Below are positions 11,401-22,790 of a stretch of DNA of 64,000 nt, piece after piece. The notes below the pieces were generated by a model that did no database searches, was not told where the DNA came from, and was given only the letters and a program-made list of their open reading frames with translations. The stretch's first letter is position 1; every line of letters begins with the position of its first letter. Made by a program: the position numbers and the translations under genes. Origin of the DNA: Typhlomys cinereus (Eukaryota > Chordata > Mammalia > Rodentia > Platacanthomyidae); NCBI GenBank assembly GCA_023101885.1, contig JALPQD010000006.1, forward strand, positions 13,253,585-13,317,584. Direction: 5' to 3'.

Positions 11401-13734
11401 ATTATGGGAAACCTGTGCCCTCTCACCATTCATGTCTATAAACCATGTAACCTTCCATCCTCATGCATAAAAATAGCATGAAGATTTTTTTAACAGAACC
11501 CCAGCCTTTTTCAGCAACATAGCAGTGGTATATTATACTCTGAGGGATATAATGAAAGGGTCAGGGTAACAGATGAGAACGATTTGGCTCTCACAGACTT
11601 TAATTTTTAATTGTTCTATTTAAGCCATAAAGAATCACTGCAATGAAGTGTGGGAACAACAGACAGGCTAATATGGAAAATGACATTTTCGCTTTAGGTA
11701 CCGAGGGTGGGCCTCTAGCTGTCCCTTATCTTCACTTCCCTGCAGAGTGATACAAGAGCAACAGGATGATTGGAAGATACAGTTACCTTGTAAATAGTCA
11801 TATATTGCATTATGATGGTGATTTTTAGGAACTTATTAAGAAAGAAGTTAGACAGGTGAATCCCATCACAGAAAAAAAAACCAATAAGTAAAACACAAGT
11901 CATATAGTAACTGAAGAAGTTTAAAATGTGGTGTTCAGTTTTGTAATGTCCACAAAGTTGGATGTTCAAATGGGAACCCAAATAATAAGATTTTCATTGA
12001 CATTCAAAGGGAAACATACCGAACCTTGAATTATATGCCATAATGGCCTCCTGGAGTCAAGTCAAAGCATTATTAAATAAATGCCATATACAGTCTAAAA
12101 TCCAATGTAAACTTCTTTTTTCAGAATATAACCATTCAACTAAACTACTATGGGTTTCCTTTTCAAGTTTAAGTATTTCTCAAGATACAATGTCTCTGTT
12201 ATATATCAAGTGAATCACTTGTGGGACCCAGTAAAACCTCCATTTTACTGGCTAAAAATATGACAGGAGTGTGTCCACTAGTGAATATTTGACAAGGCAA
12301 AGGGAAAAGAATGGGTCAAGGACTTGCAGGCAGCAGACGCTCCTTTGTAGGTGAATGTGAAGGTCTCTTTTCCAGCTTGAATCTGCTGAAAGATCCTGTG
12401 TGAACTTAGAGTTCACAGAAAAATCAGAACACCTGAACAGTGAACTTGGTTGGGGGTGTGATGTGGTCGCTTTTATCATTTGACCTTTACTGAATAATAT
12501 AACTAGGTTTAGCCCTTAAGTCTGTACCAGCTGCAAAGGTGACAGATACCTGTCATATTTTAGGACAGCTTATCACCTCAGCCCCTGGAGTGATTGAGTA
12601 TTTATAGACACAATGATAGAAACATAAAGTATGTATGTATAGGCAGGAGGCCCCTGGAGGTGGCGATTAGGACAAGGCAGTAATTTTAGCTTGAAGTTCC
12701 TATGACTTAAATAGCCACTTGAGCTCTGCTCTTGCAGTTTACGATGTCAATAGAACCCCTAAATGAAATTACAGCCTTCAGATACGCAGCAGGATGTCCT
12801 TTCTTTGCCATGCAATGTACACGGCCAGGAGAAATTGCTCTGTATATGGGGTTTCACTAAAGCAGAATTTATCATAAGGCAGCTCTGCTAAAATATCATT
12901 ATGCTGTTATTCACTGGATAACACATCTAATGACTCAGGGTGCACTTGATAGCCATGTTTCAGTGAACACAGACGCACGCCCTGATGTGAACTGGGCACT
13001 CCAGTGCTTCAAAGCGCTATCGATTTCAATTCTACCATAATTTACACCTGGCTTGTTTTGCCAATAGCCTGAACTCATGCTAACACTGGAACATACACAT
13101 GCAAGCAGTGGAGAAAAATAGAAATGAACTGTATAGCAAAAATGCACGTGGCAATGTCTGCACAATTCTGTCTTTCAAGCATTCTTTCTTGATGCTAATT
13201 AAATATTCTGGATGACTTTGTGCTACACTTGGACATTTATTTTGTTAGCACTTTCATGTTGTTGATGGTGACAGTATCAATAACTTCTTTTGTGGTACAC
13301 ACCTCGGTACTTTTGGGGTGGGTCTTAGGCTGATCATTTTGTCTCCTCCTGCCCCAGTCTAGCACAGTGACAAGCATATATTAGTAGTTGTGCATAAAAA
13401 TTTTTTCTTCTTTTCTACAATGTGGTGCATCCCAATGATCTACTTTCTTTTGCTTTCCTGTGATATGTTTTCCTTGACCTAGAAGATATCCACTTACATG
13501 TTTCCATGACCTAGTTCCAGTATTCCTGACTGAACTGAACTGCGTACTGGATGTTCATCAATCTGGATGCTCCCTGTTATCCCCAGTGAAATGCTTCCAA
13601 AAGCAAATTTTCAAGACCTACCCATCATAACTTTTCTCGTTTTGATAGATAAGGCAGAAACCTGGGAACAATGCAAAATTGTTTCTCCTGATGTCAGGCT
13701 CAATGGTTATTAAATAGTGACCATTCTGTCTCTT
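11401..13734. other. Unassigned, partly balanced composition
   Basis: No gene or repeat was recognised over 2.3 kb. The part at about 12490-13180 is less AT-rich than its surroundings and carries several CpGs. The minus-strand frame at 12935-13165 has no recognisable domain. Confidence 0.4.
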
Positions 13735-15015
13735 ATCTCTTGAACATATCTCCTCCTCCCTGCCTATTCCCACAGTTCCTGCCCCAGTTCAGGTTTCCTT
13801 GTTTCCTGCCTGAACATTTGAAGTTACCCCCTAATTCATTTTCTTGCCTTTGTTCTCCCACTCCTGTAATCTATTCTGTGCACTCTGCAGCCAGGGTGAT
13901 CTTATGCAACACACTGTGATCATTAACCTTCTTTACTTAAAACCTCTCAATGGCTCCCCTGATGCTACCGGAAGTGGAAGCATCTTTGTATGGCAATCAA
14001 GGTCCATCACAATTGTTCCCTACCTACATTGTACAGCCTCATTCTTCCTCACTTCACTACAGAAAACCAGTGATGCTCTTCCCCACCTCTGTCATCTGTT
14101 TCTATTTAAGGGTCTTGGATCTTGCTATTCCCTTCACTGAATTCTCAAGTCCTTCACAGACTTGTTACCTTTTCTGTGAAGCTTTGTCAGACAGTTTTAC
14201 TCCGAGATACATTCAGCCTATCTGTCCTCCCAGTATTGAGGGACTTATCAATCAAACTTGCCAGAGATATTTGTTATGGTGTGTTGTAAACCATTTTATT
14301 TTTATGCATACTTATATGAGCTATAATTTTTATTATAAAATCTATTTATGCATAAGATGTAAAATTCTATACATTAAAGGGATGCTATGTGATTATGTTG
14401 GTAAATATACACATACAATGAAATGTTTAAATAAGGACAAACATATCATAATTTCATATAATGATCATTTCTTTATGGCAAAAACATTCAGAATCCTCAC
14501 TTTTAGTTTTTCAACATGTATAATTCATTATTGCTATTTACTGTCACCCCAGTTTTAATAGCACACCAGAGCTCCTGACAAGTTATACTTTGACTTAGTA
14601 CCCATTTACCAACCTTTCCCCAGTCCTCAATTCATGGCAGCTGGTAACTACCATTCTCCTTCAACTTCCCTGAGACCAGCCACATAATATTCTCACCAAA
14701 ATCCTTTGCACCTTATAATTCTGGCTGAAAACTTAATTGCCCAGATGCCCACAAATCTTGCTTCCCCTCCTGCATTGAAGTCTTATCTTAAATCCTCTCC
14801 CTACTCAGTAAGTTCAATATTGCAATCTATCCTTACCTTAGCCTCCTTTTCTTCCTTTACTTTGTGACACAGCCATGTGTTCTTCATGTTTTTATTTATC
14901 ATGTGTCTCTCTACAAAGGTCTGTACTGTCAGGACAGAAATGTCTCATTTACTACAGAATCCCCAGCCTTGTGATGAGCTTTGAGCACCTCAATAAGTAT
15001 TTGTTAATCAATCTT
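13735..15015 (+). mobile_element. L2 LINE, distal ORF2 and 3' UTR (split by an L1M fragment)
   Basis: The conserved L2 order is clear. 'cactctgcagccagggtgatctta' is followed by 'aaacctctcaatggctcccctgatg', 'ggcaatcaaggtccatcaca', 'cacttcactacag', 'cttgctattccctt' and, after the insert at 14375-14640, the 3' end 'ttactacagaatccccagcc' and 'cacctcaataagtatttgtta'. The L2 reverse transcriptase ended here before its 3' UTR, but all frames are broken. The 202-codon frame at 13950-14558 is an accident of this relic. Confidence 0.8.
14375..14640 (+). mobile_element. L1M-type 3' UTR inserted in L2
   Basis: Phrases typical of old L1 3' UTRs appear in order. These are 'aatcctcacttttag', 'tgctatttactgtcacccc', 'tagcacaccagagctcctgac', 'ttatactttgacttagtacccat' and 'ttaccaacctttccccag'. 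It sits inside the L2 block, so it is younger than that L2. Confidence 0.65.
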
Positions 15016-15114
15016 TAGCTTGTAGGATAAAGGTGATGCAGAATACAGACACAAAATGTTTTGTGAATGGGATAAGATGAATGAATGTTAAAATGTTTAA
15101 TGAATATAATGGAG

Positions 15115-15245
15115 AAACAGTCTTTGCACTCTGATCCTTACAATACTGGTAAGTCAGTCAAATGGGTACTATTATCTTCTTTAGAAAAATGAAGTAGACG
15201 AGTCCCTTAATTTAGAAGCCTAAATTAAGAGTACCTGGGTAGTTT
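15115..15245 (-). mobile_element. MIR SINE fragment
   Basis: The plus strand has 'gatccttacaatactggtaag', then 'tgggtactattatcttc', then 'gaaaaatgaagtagacgag'. This is the order of the MIR reverse complement (Northern core to tRNA side). Diverged and partial. Confidence 0.5.
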
Positions 15246-15268
15246 AAGGTTTGTTCCTTTTTTTACAG

Positions 15269-15565
15269 TTCGCTATTGAAATGAAGAGACAATTTTTTGC
15301 ACTCTGATCATGATGTAGCTGTAACATTTATTACACTATTTTGGTTCCTCTTGACTGGGAAGGCAATTAGTAGGAGGTGCAAGGTGCTAATACCTTTTAT
15401 TGCAATTTATGTCTTTCCATATTTGGTGTTTTTCATAAAAGAGACCCTTTTCTTTCATTTTCAAAAGTGGATTAGGCACTCATACAATTTTGCCCCTCAG
15501 AGTGATTTATACACGACTACCCAAGAGAACATCATAGTACAAATCCTGCCAGAAGGAACTAGAAG
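15269..15565 (+). other. Exon-like block (good splice signals on both sides)
   Basis: A pyrimidine-rich acceptor 'ttgttcctttttttacag' ends at 15268. A strong donor 'AAG|GTGAGT' begins its intron at 15566. The block between is 297 nt and is not covered by any repeat that I recognise. No convincing reading frame starts in it: the 90-codon frame begins at a TTG, not an ATG. If used, it would more likely be an untranslated or long non-coding RNA exon. Chance occurrence of both sites is quite possible in 64 kb. Confidence 0.25.
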
Positions 15566-15846
15566 GTGAGTGTGGTATTTATAGCTTGAGGATGAACAGG
15601 TTATTTATTTAGTGCCAAGTTTGTGCTACTGGAAATATCCTTTGTGTGTTAAGTCCCAAAGAAGGACAAATTCAGCAACAAAACATTTCAGGTTTTGGCG
15701 TCTGTGGAGAGTTAACTTTCCATTGTTTAAGGGTTAATTATCCATTATGTGAATCATTTCGCTTTTTCCCTGTGGCTGCTTATATCTAGGAATTCAGTTT
15801 ACTACAGACAAGTAGGAAAAATAGAGATTAAAATGAGCATCCTGTT

Positions 15847-15847
15847 T

Positions 15848-15878
<31 letters not shown>
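15847..15878. repeat. (CA)n microsatellite
   Basis: About 16 CA units with one CG interruption, upstream of a B3-like SINE. Confidence 0.95.
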
Positions 15879-15879
<1 letters not shown>

Positions 15880-15908
15880 TCGTAAATAATTTTTTAGTAA
15901 ACAGGATC

Positions 15909-16105
15909 AGGGGCTAGTGAGATGACTTGGGCATCTGTGGGCAACCTGTGACCTGAGTTCTATGGGGGCCATAGTGGGACTAGCAAACAGTTCCTAAATT
16001 GTATTCCACTGTTCACATTCACGCTGCAGCATGTACTTCTCTTCCTCCCTCCCTCGCTCCCTCCCCCTTTCTGTCTCTCAAATGAATAATTAATTTTTTT
16101 CTTAC
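15909..16105 (+). mobile_element. B3-like SINE
   Basis: It starts with the tRNA-like head 'ggggctagtgagatgactt' and continues 'gacctgagttctatggggg' and 'gttcacattcacgctgcagcatg'. It ends in a pyrimidine-rich tract (16036-16078) and an AT-rich tail. The order fits B3/B2-group SINEs, and the copy is diverged. The minus-strand frame at 15960-16151 lies inside it. Confidence 0.65.
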
Positions 16106-17820
16106 AAAAGAAAACAGCATTAGATGTAGTTTGGGATGGCCAAGTTAACAAAATATTAATAGAGGAGATTAAAGCAAGATCACTGCATATAGTATTTTTC
16201 TCTTAATTATTATTAATCATATGAAATCATAGTATGTGCAATTATTCTCTGGTCCTTATCACCAGAGTAACATTTAAGAGGCGAGAGTGAGGACTTAGCA
16301 AATAGTACTTTCGATACTGGCTCCATCCAATGTCCCTCTCTTCTAAAGATATCTTTCTTAGTGAACTACAGATTAATGACTGAAGCAACACCAAGTGATT
16401 CCACCAATTTCTCTCCTCATTGATCACAAACAATTGATCTTGGCTATTTCCTGCTATTATTTACCTCAAACAGGGCATTTAATTAGTGCTTGATAAGACA
16501 GTGCAAATGATTTGGCTGCCTGTCCTTTAGCCCCTGCTCTTTATTGTGCTTCCTGTCTGCCCTACCCTCTCCTATATAGTTCATGGCATTCAAAGCCAGT
16601 TTTCATGCGTTTCTGCATCTGCCATCAGCCTGACTCTTTAAATGAGGAAAGAAAGAACCACCTCCAAGGATTTCAAGGAAAAATTCACAAGCTGGAGAAG
16701 TGCATTACAGAAGGTTGAGCACTTTCAGACTCCATAAGCTAACCAAACTAGGCTATTTGGCGATCTCATGAGCCTAGAAAATCAAGGGGATTACTACAAA
16801 TTCAAGATTCACATATCTCACTATCAATTACCTAATTTGATGAAATTAAAGAAATTATATCTCTGTAGAGTGTTATGCCACTGGTAATATTTAATGTGGA
16901 GACTGGAACATAGAAGATTCTATTGATCTATTTGATGGACTGTGACCCCATGATGATAAGCAAGACATACTCATTGCCAATGGATGTAGATCATTATTCA
17001 TTCATTTGTTCATTCCTTCATCAATCATTGCCTACATACTAATCCTTCAGTTTGTCCACTGAGATGGAGGCAATGTGATATTGTATAGAAGGGATGAAAG
17101 CCCATTAAAGTACAGCACAGTAGCAAACCTCTAATCACTTGGATTGTCACATGTACAAAGTACTTTCAATTCACGGCAGCATATAAGTGACAGATACTGA
17201 TTGAAAAATGTTAGTATCAGATTATCTTTAAACTGGCTTATCATGGCTTCATAGAAAGAGTATGACTTGACAAGATTGTATTGATTGGGTATTTTGAAAA
17301 GATATCTAGAAAATTATATTCTGATGCTAATATGTGAATTCAGCATGAAAGTATTTACAGATAAAGAGCCAAGGAATGAAAACAAGCTGGGCCATGTGTA
17401 CGTATTAATTCTTATGAAAGTGAATTCTTTAAATATATGTTCAATCTAAAGAAAATTATTGACAATTTAATTTTATATTTAATTTTAAGCAACATATATC
17501 AATTACTATTTTGAAGTTGTGAATAAAAGAATTTAGAGTTGTAATTTGAAATGCATATTTAAAGTATAATTACTAAATATATTGCTTATCAAAGCATTCT
17601 GTTATGATGAGCAGGAGATACTGCTCATAAATATTTGTGTAAACTGTCTGGATCTTAATGTGATAAAATATCGACTTCACTTATGGCTAATTTAAAAAAA
17701 ATTTGTCATGATACTTCCTGATAAATTTTTGGTCAGAAAGATTTCAAAGGTCCCCACACATTATAGGCTTCTGCCATTGCTTTTGGTTGCTCTCCAAAAA
17801 ACTATCAATAAGACCCTATT
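16106..17820. other. Unassigned DNA, possible L2 scrap
   Basis: No gene was found. A short ATTC-rich stretch at 16990-17040 may be another L2 3' end in reverse, but the rest of the match is too weak to call. The remainder is AT-rich and unassigned. Confidence 0.35.
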
Positions 17821-17829
17821 AGTGAAGAT

Positions 17830-18114
17830 TCAACACACATGGATCACATAACATGGACAAAATATATCAATTGGAACTGGTCTGAGGATTTTCTCCTTGC
17901 TGGATAGCTTATATGGTAGCAAGGAATACTGTAGAAGCTTCTGAGGGAGAGAAATGATCACAGGCCTCATCAACTCATGGACTCTGTAAGTTGCAATATA
18001 AATCACCTTGGCAATAGGTGACTGCCAGTATAATAGTGGCATGATTATCAAGGAGACAACCAAAAGGTCTCCGATTGGATTCGAGACCTGCTTGTCAGAA
18101 TGGTACATATCCAT
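17830..18114 (-). other. 94-codon reading frame, unrecognised, probably repeat-derived
   Basis: The frame is open from an ATG to a stop and contains a hydrophobic stretch (residues about 18-45) and basic patches. I do not recognise the product. No splice sites, promoter or flanking gene parts are evident. The surrounding sequence has the feel of a decayed interspersed repeat, but I could not name it. Not supported as a gene. Confidence 0.2.
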
Positions 18115-18446
18115 GTTATTGTAAACTAGAACAAGAACCTAAAAAAGGGAAGTAGATCAATAGGGAAGAATGTCAATAAATCTATAAGTAGGAAGGCAGT
18201 ATATCAATCTGCTCTGTAGGTAGCTATCATTATATCCATAGAATGGGAACATACAGTGGAAACTTTTGGGTCTAAAGCTGGATGAGTCATATATGTAATT
18301 TTGCACATACATATGCATTCATAAGTAAACACATATACCTAGTGACATTATATATGCTTTAAAACAAAGTAACAAAGTAAGCCTGTATCTTTCTTAGGAA
18401 ATCACAAAAATATTAAAGACATTTCTGTATAAATAGAAAAAAATTT

Positions 18447-18480
18447 CACTTGATCTTAGTCAAAAGGCCAAGGAAAGATA
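18447..18480 (-). pseudogene. U2 snRNA 5'-end fragment (pseudogene)
   Basis: Read on the minus strand this is close to the invariant 5' end of U2 snRNA. It includes 'ggccttttgactaagatca', which differs by one base from the vertebrate 'ggccttttggctaagatca', and then 'agtg'. Only about 34 nt of the 188-nt RNA is present, and there is no U2 promoter around it. Truncated U2 retrocopies are common in mammals. No clean A-tail follows on the minus strand. Confidence 0.8.
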
Positions 18481-18523
18481 AAAAGAATAATTCCTTAATG
18501 AGCAATCACATCTGGTTATTTAT

Positions 18524-18585
18524 CAATTTCATTTTGTGAGGCAAAGCCACTGAGCCATGACACCAGCCCAACAATTTCATTTTGT
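18524..18585 (-). mobile_element. SINE head only, flanked by 14-bp direct repeats
   Basis: The identical sequence 'caatttcattttgt' occurs at 18524-18537 and 18572-18585. The 34 nt between them read on the minus strand as 'gggctggtgtcatggctcag' plus a few bases, the 5' head of a tRNA/ID-type rodent SINE. There is no body and no A-tail. The exact direct repeats look like a target-site duplication. Confidence 0.6.
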
Positions 18586-18589
18586 ATAT

Positions 18590-20639
18590 TACAATACATA
18601 TATAGGAAATGCTCCCATATAAACTATGCATGCAAGAAGACATATATTTTAAAACATTCATCTTCATTAATATAATGAAATCAAAACTTAGAGATTCAGC
18701 ACTGAAAACTGAATTTTTATAGTAAACTATGAAGGCTTATCATACAGGTGTGCAAAAAATTATGTATGGGTAACACAACCATATAATCTCAAAGGAATGC
18801 ATCACTTGGCCTGCCTAACAGCGATATACCAACCGAATTTTGACTTTCACATACTTCAACTGTCATGGAACACTTCCATGACCACATGGAACTTCAGATC
18901 TCAGAAACTATAAAGAAAATCTCCCTGACAGAGGTTTTAAAAATGTCATCTTGTGAAATAAAATCTTACCTATATGTGTTAAAAATTTCTACCTAAAGTA
19001 GCTAATAATATTTTATATGTAATGATAGTTTTCAGGAATAAACTGTTTCAAGGTACTAGTAGACCCAGACTATCTTCAGTGCAACCCACATAGACCTTGA
19101 GTTTTTTATGGGAGTCTGTGCAGTTGGAGGAATAATGAAGAGAGGCAGACTACTGTTCAACTCTTGGTGGTAACAAAGTAAGAGGTTATTATTCTATTTA
19201 AATTATGTTCTAAAGTTTTAACAGCATTTTCTTGTTCAACTCAGAAAAGGAGAAAACAGAGGAAAAAATCTTAGAAAATATTACACATATAAAAGGTGTA
19301 GCAGTTATTACCATGGCCTAATTGAGATTGGCCAAGTTTATTATTCCATACCACATTAACCCTTTGCCATAATAAAAATGATTCCTGATGATTTTGATAG
19401 GCCTCAGAAAGTGGTGCTGTGATAGGAAGATGATTGTGTCCTCAAAGTTACTAACAACCCTTGATATACCAGCGTCCACTCTGCAAAGCATTTGGGACAG
19501 ATGAGCATACATACACCCAGAGTAGCAAACAAAATTCCAGAGCTAAGTATCAATGTTAAATGTAAGATCATTGTACCAGTTTGGATAAAAATATACATAA
19601 CAGGCACATATAATACACATTTGTCTAAATCTAAAGTCAACTATTGCTAAAATATTTTCCACCCTAGAAGGAATCAGCTGGCAATGTGTTAATAGCAAAG
19701 ACAACTAAAACAATAAACTAGCATTTCTTTCCAAATATTTAAGAATCTCGAGTAAGTGCCCCTTAGGCTGAGTTGTGGTTCTGAGAAGTTTTAGCCTATG
19801 AGAACCATATTGGGGACATCAAAGACTTCTTCCCACTCCAAAGAGCAATTTACTTCAGATGCTGCCACAAAGTCAAATAATTTTATGGCCACCATGTTGT
19901 TTTGGTTTTTTGATTTTCATTTCTTTCCACTCAAGTTTTTGGAACATGCCACATTCTTGAAATTAGAAAGACGGAAAAGCACAGTAAGATGAGATACCTT
20001 GAGAAGAGCAACGAAGGAGGACCTGATGGTAGAAGGCAAAAAATGCATTCATTCTACCTGAGATTTGCCTTTCAGGGAGTGTATGCATCATCAAGACTGA
20101 CAAGTGAGACTCCCATTGGCGTTGAAAGCTGATCTTCTCTACTAGTCACATATCAAACAAGATACATCCTTCTCCACCCCATTCCATTCCTTTGACAACT
20201 TCCCAGAGCCCTCTCAATGAGTCTCATACACTGAACGACAATACTATATTTGGATTAAATATTGTGAGGACATTCATCAGTTTTCCTTTGTCAACATGAT
20301 GAACTTCCCTGGAACCAAATAAGGTTTCTCTCTGCATTCTTCTCAGTACCACGAATGTAGAAGAATAAAGACAAGGGTGTGACAAATAATGTTTTCCGAT
20401 GGTTGAATGTCAAAATGTTCATAACATTTAAAGCAACCAGTACTTAGCAAAGTGATCTGTAACAGAACAACACTTGCAATATTTTTATTTTAACTATCAG
20501 CCTAGTATCACTTTTACTTTCCTGCTTAGCTAGGTACGTAAGTACTATTAGCATAACACAGATGCTCAGAACAGTGACCTGTGAGAAGTTGGTAGAGGGG
20601 AATTTCAAGTGAACAATTAATCCCACTTTCACTTTACCC
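18590..20639. other. Unassigned AT-rich DNA
   Basis: No gene or named repeat. The two overlapping minus-strand frames at 19318-19640 (64 and 78 codons) show no known domain. The stretch may be a decayed repeat that I cannot assign. Confidence 0.35.
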
Positions 20640-22010
20640 TCCTACCGGTCTTGAATCCTCTTTCCCTGCCCCGCTCACTCACCTATCTTCCTCTTCCCAC
20701 AACATGGCTTGCTAGGTACCTGGAGGCTGGCAGCCATCGGTGGTGGCACACACCTATGCCTGCAGGCTGCTCTGGGCAGAGACTCCAGGCCCTGCCACTG
20801 CGCAGGGCTCTCTGCTGTGATAGTGAAAATCCTCATCAATCTGATCGTTCGGTACCTCTTCGAAAAAAAATGGTATTTTCTTTTAAACACCCTTTATTTC
20901 CTGCCTGCATCAGAGACGCCAAGAATAGAATCCTTGACACATCAAATTCTGGAACCTCACCACTCACCAGGACTGTGGTTCCTGAATCCAAGGAGTGACG
21001 CCTGAGAATCAGCACAGTCTCTTGAGAGTGTCCAGGCCTGGCTGTTAAGCTCCCTGCTCTGATTAGTTTGTGGAGTTCACAGTGTTCCAGAGTGCTGAAG
21101 CACAGAAATTAGGGAGGGGAGGTGGAAGGAAAATCACTGGAGCCTCTTACGATCTAACTTCCACTAACTGAGAGGAAATGTCTTATAAATAAACAACAGC
21201 AAGAGAAAAAAAAACCATCCCGTCCTGCCAGAGGAATGTACATTATTGTCTCCCGACGGAAAACTTTACACCACACACCAGAATGCAGCCATGTCTCCTG
21301 AAACTACCTCCCTTAAAACTGAAAGAAAAAGAGAACCGGGGGAGGGGGGGGGTGAGAGGGGGGGAAGCTGTTCTCATCCCCTCAAGTCTGTTGGGAAGTT
21401 CATGTGAGTTCCCAGTAGAGACGACACTAAGCAGTTTCAACCTTGTCACTGTTCCAGGGTTTCGTGCACAGGCTGCTTATTAACAAAATTTCATTTCTGC
21501 CCAGATGACTGCTCTCTCTCATTCGGACATTTTCGGAAGGGAAGTTCAGGGAAAGGGGGAAGGGTGCAAATATGGGGGAGAGGAAGAAAGGACAAAGGGA
21601 AACTCTTGGTGACCCGAAATGCCCTCACCACGGCCATGATCAAGCAAGCTCCCACCCGTCACCATCCGCTGCTTGTTGAGGACTTGATGATGTAGAGTGT
21701 CTCAGCTACTTACTCTTTCTGCTCGGGAGGCTGAGGTTCCTACACTTCCAGCTCATGCTGGACTGTACCGTAAGCAACAAGTGAAATGAGTTCAGTGATC
21801 TCATTCTATCCTTCGACTCCTGTCCACATCACTAAGCGACTGCACAGCTTGGCACAGGCCAGGATGAGTCAGCAGTCTCCCTCTGGTCGTGAGAGGCCAG
21901 GCCTGGAATAGCAGGGCAGGGTGTGTGTGTATGGGGAGGGGGGAGGTCGGGAGCAAAAGTAAGCTGAAAAGCAGTGTACATGGCAGGACATGATTCTACA
22001 ATGCAGAGCA
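20640..22010. promoter_or_regulatory. CpG-enriched segment, candidate promoter or enhancer
   Basis: By eye I count about 25 CpGs here, clearly more than in neighbouring kilobases. The segment also has G-runs (21338-21364) and a perfect NF-E2/MARE-type motif 'ATGAGTCAGCA' at 21864-21874. An ETS-like 'CGGAAG' lies near 21535 and a 'TTATAAATA' TATA-like sequence near 21183. A short B1-like scrap 'ggtggcacacacctatgcctg' lies at about 20740-20762. Overlapping frames on both strands (20651-21005) have no recognised domain. No exon structure is proven. Transcription direction is unknown. Confidence 0.35.
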
Positions 22011-22469
22011 AACCGCAGATCAAATTGAAAGACCCTCATTCTCTTGAGACTGAAGGATATAGGACATAAAAAAGGAACAGCAAGAAGAAATAGTTGCCTA
22101 CCAAACATGTAAAACTGTACCACAGTTCACAAAAACTAGTGGAACCCTGGAAGATAAAAGAGGCTCACTGAGACTAGTGTAATACTTGGGTCTTCCATGT
22201 ACTCTAACTTGGGAGTTCATTGTAAATGGTGGTAAATATTTCTGCTTATTTTTCTGCATTCTGTTCTGCAGTCTGAAGAAGAGTTTCAAATATATCCAAA
22301 TGTGTAAAATAAGAGTAACTACTCTGAATAATATGATGCAGTATCATCTGTAAAACCAATTTTTTAAATATTTTAAACTTTGGCTGTAAAATATATCTAT
22401 ATAGTATCTTGGCTTTTTGATATAGTTTTCTATTTTTTTTTTTCTTTTCCCATTCTCATGTATAAGGGT

Positions 22470-22790
22470 GTATGGAGCATATGTGGCTTCAGCATATCCA
22501 CATGTATGTGAGTGTATATGAAGGTCTGAGGTTGATATAAAGAATCATATTCCATCATTCTTCTGCCTTATTCTTTGAATCAGGCCTCTAATCAAATGCA
22601 CAGCTTGTCATAGGGTTAACTGACTAGACAGCTTGCTCTGGAGATTCCTACTTTCTGCCTTCTAGAGCTGGAATTACAGGTGGGACACCATACTTACTGG
22701 GCATTATTATGTAGGATCTGGACATCCAGAACTCTGGTTATTTTGTTTGAATGGTAAGTGTTTTAACCTTTGGGCCATATCTGCAGCATT
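22470..22790 (-). mobile_element. B4-type SINE, diverged
   Basis: The plus strand carries the B4 reverse complement in order: 'gaaggtctgaggttgata', then 'aatcaggcctctaatcaaatgc', 'agacagcttgctctggag', 'agagctggaattacaggtg' and 'ttttaacctttgggccat'. It is older than the other B4 copies, judging from substitutions in the head and body. Confidence 0.75.

Noticed and set aside
13950..14558. 202-codon open reading frame on the plus strand, the longest in the window
   Set aside because: It runs through an L2 relic and an inserted L1M 3' UTR. Its composition follows those repeats and it is not the L2 coding frame intact.
20651..21005. Opposed and overlapping frames in the CpG-enriched segment, considered as a first coding exon
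   Set aside because: Open frames on both strands are expected in more GC-rich DNA. There is no recognised protein sequence, and part of it resembles a B1 scrap.
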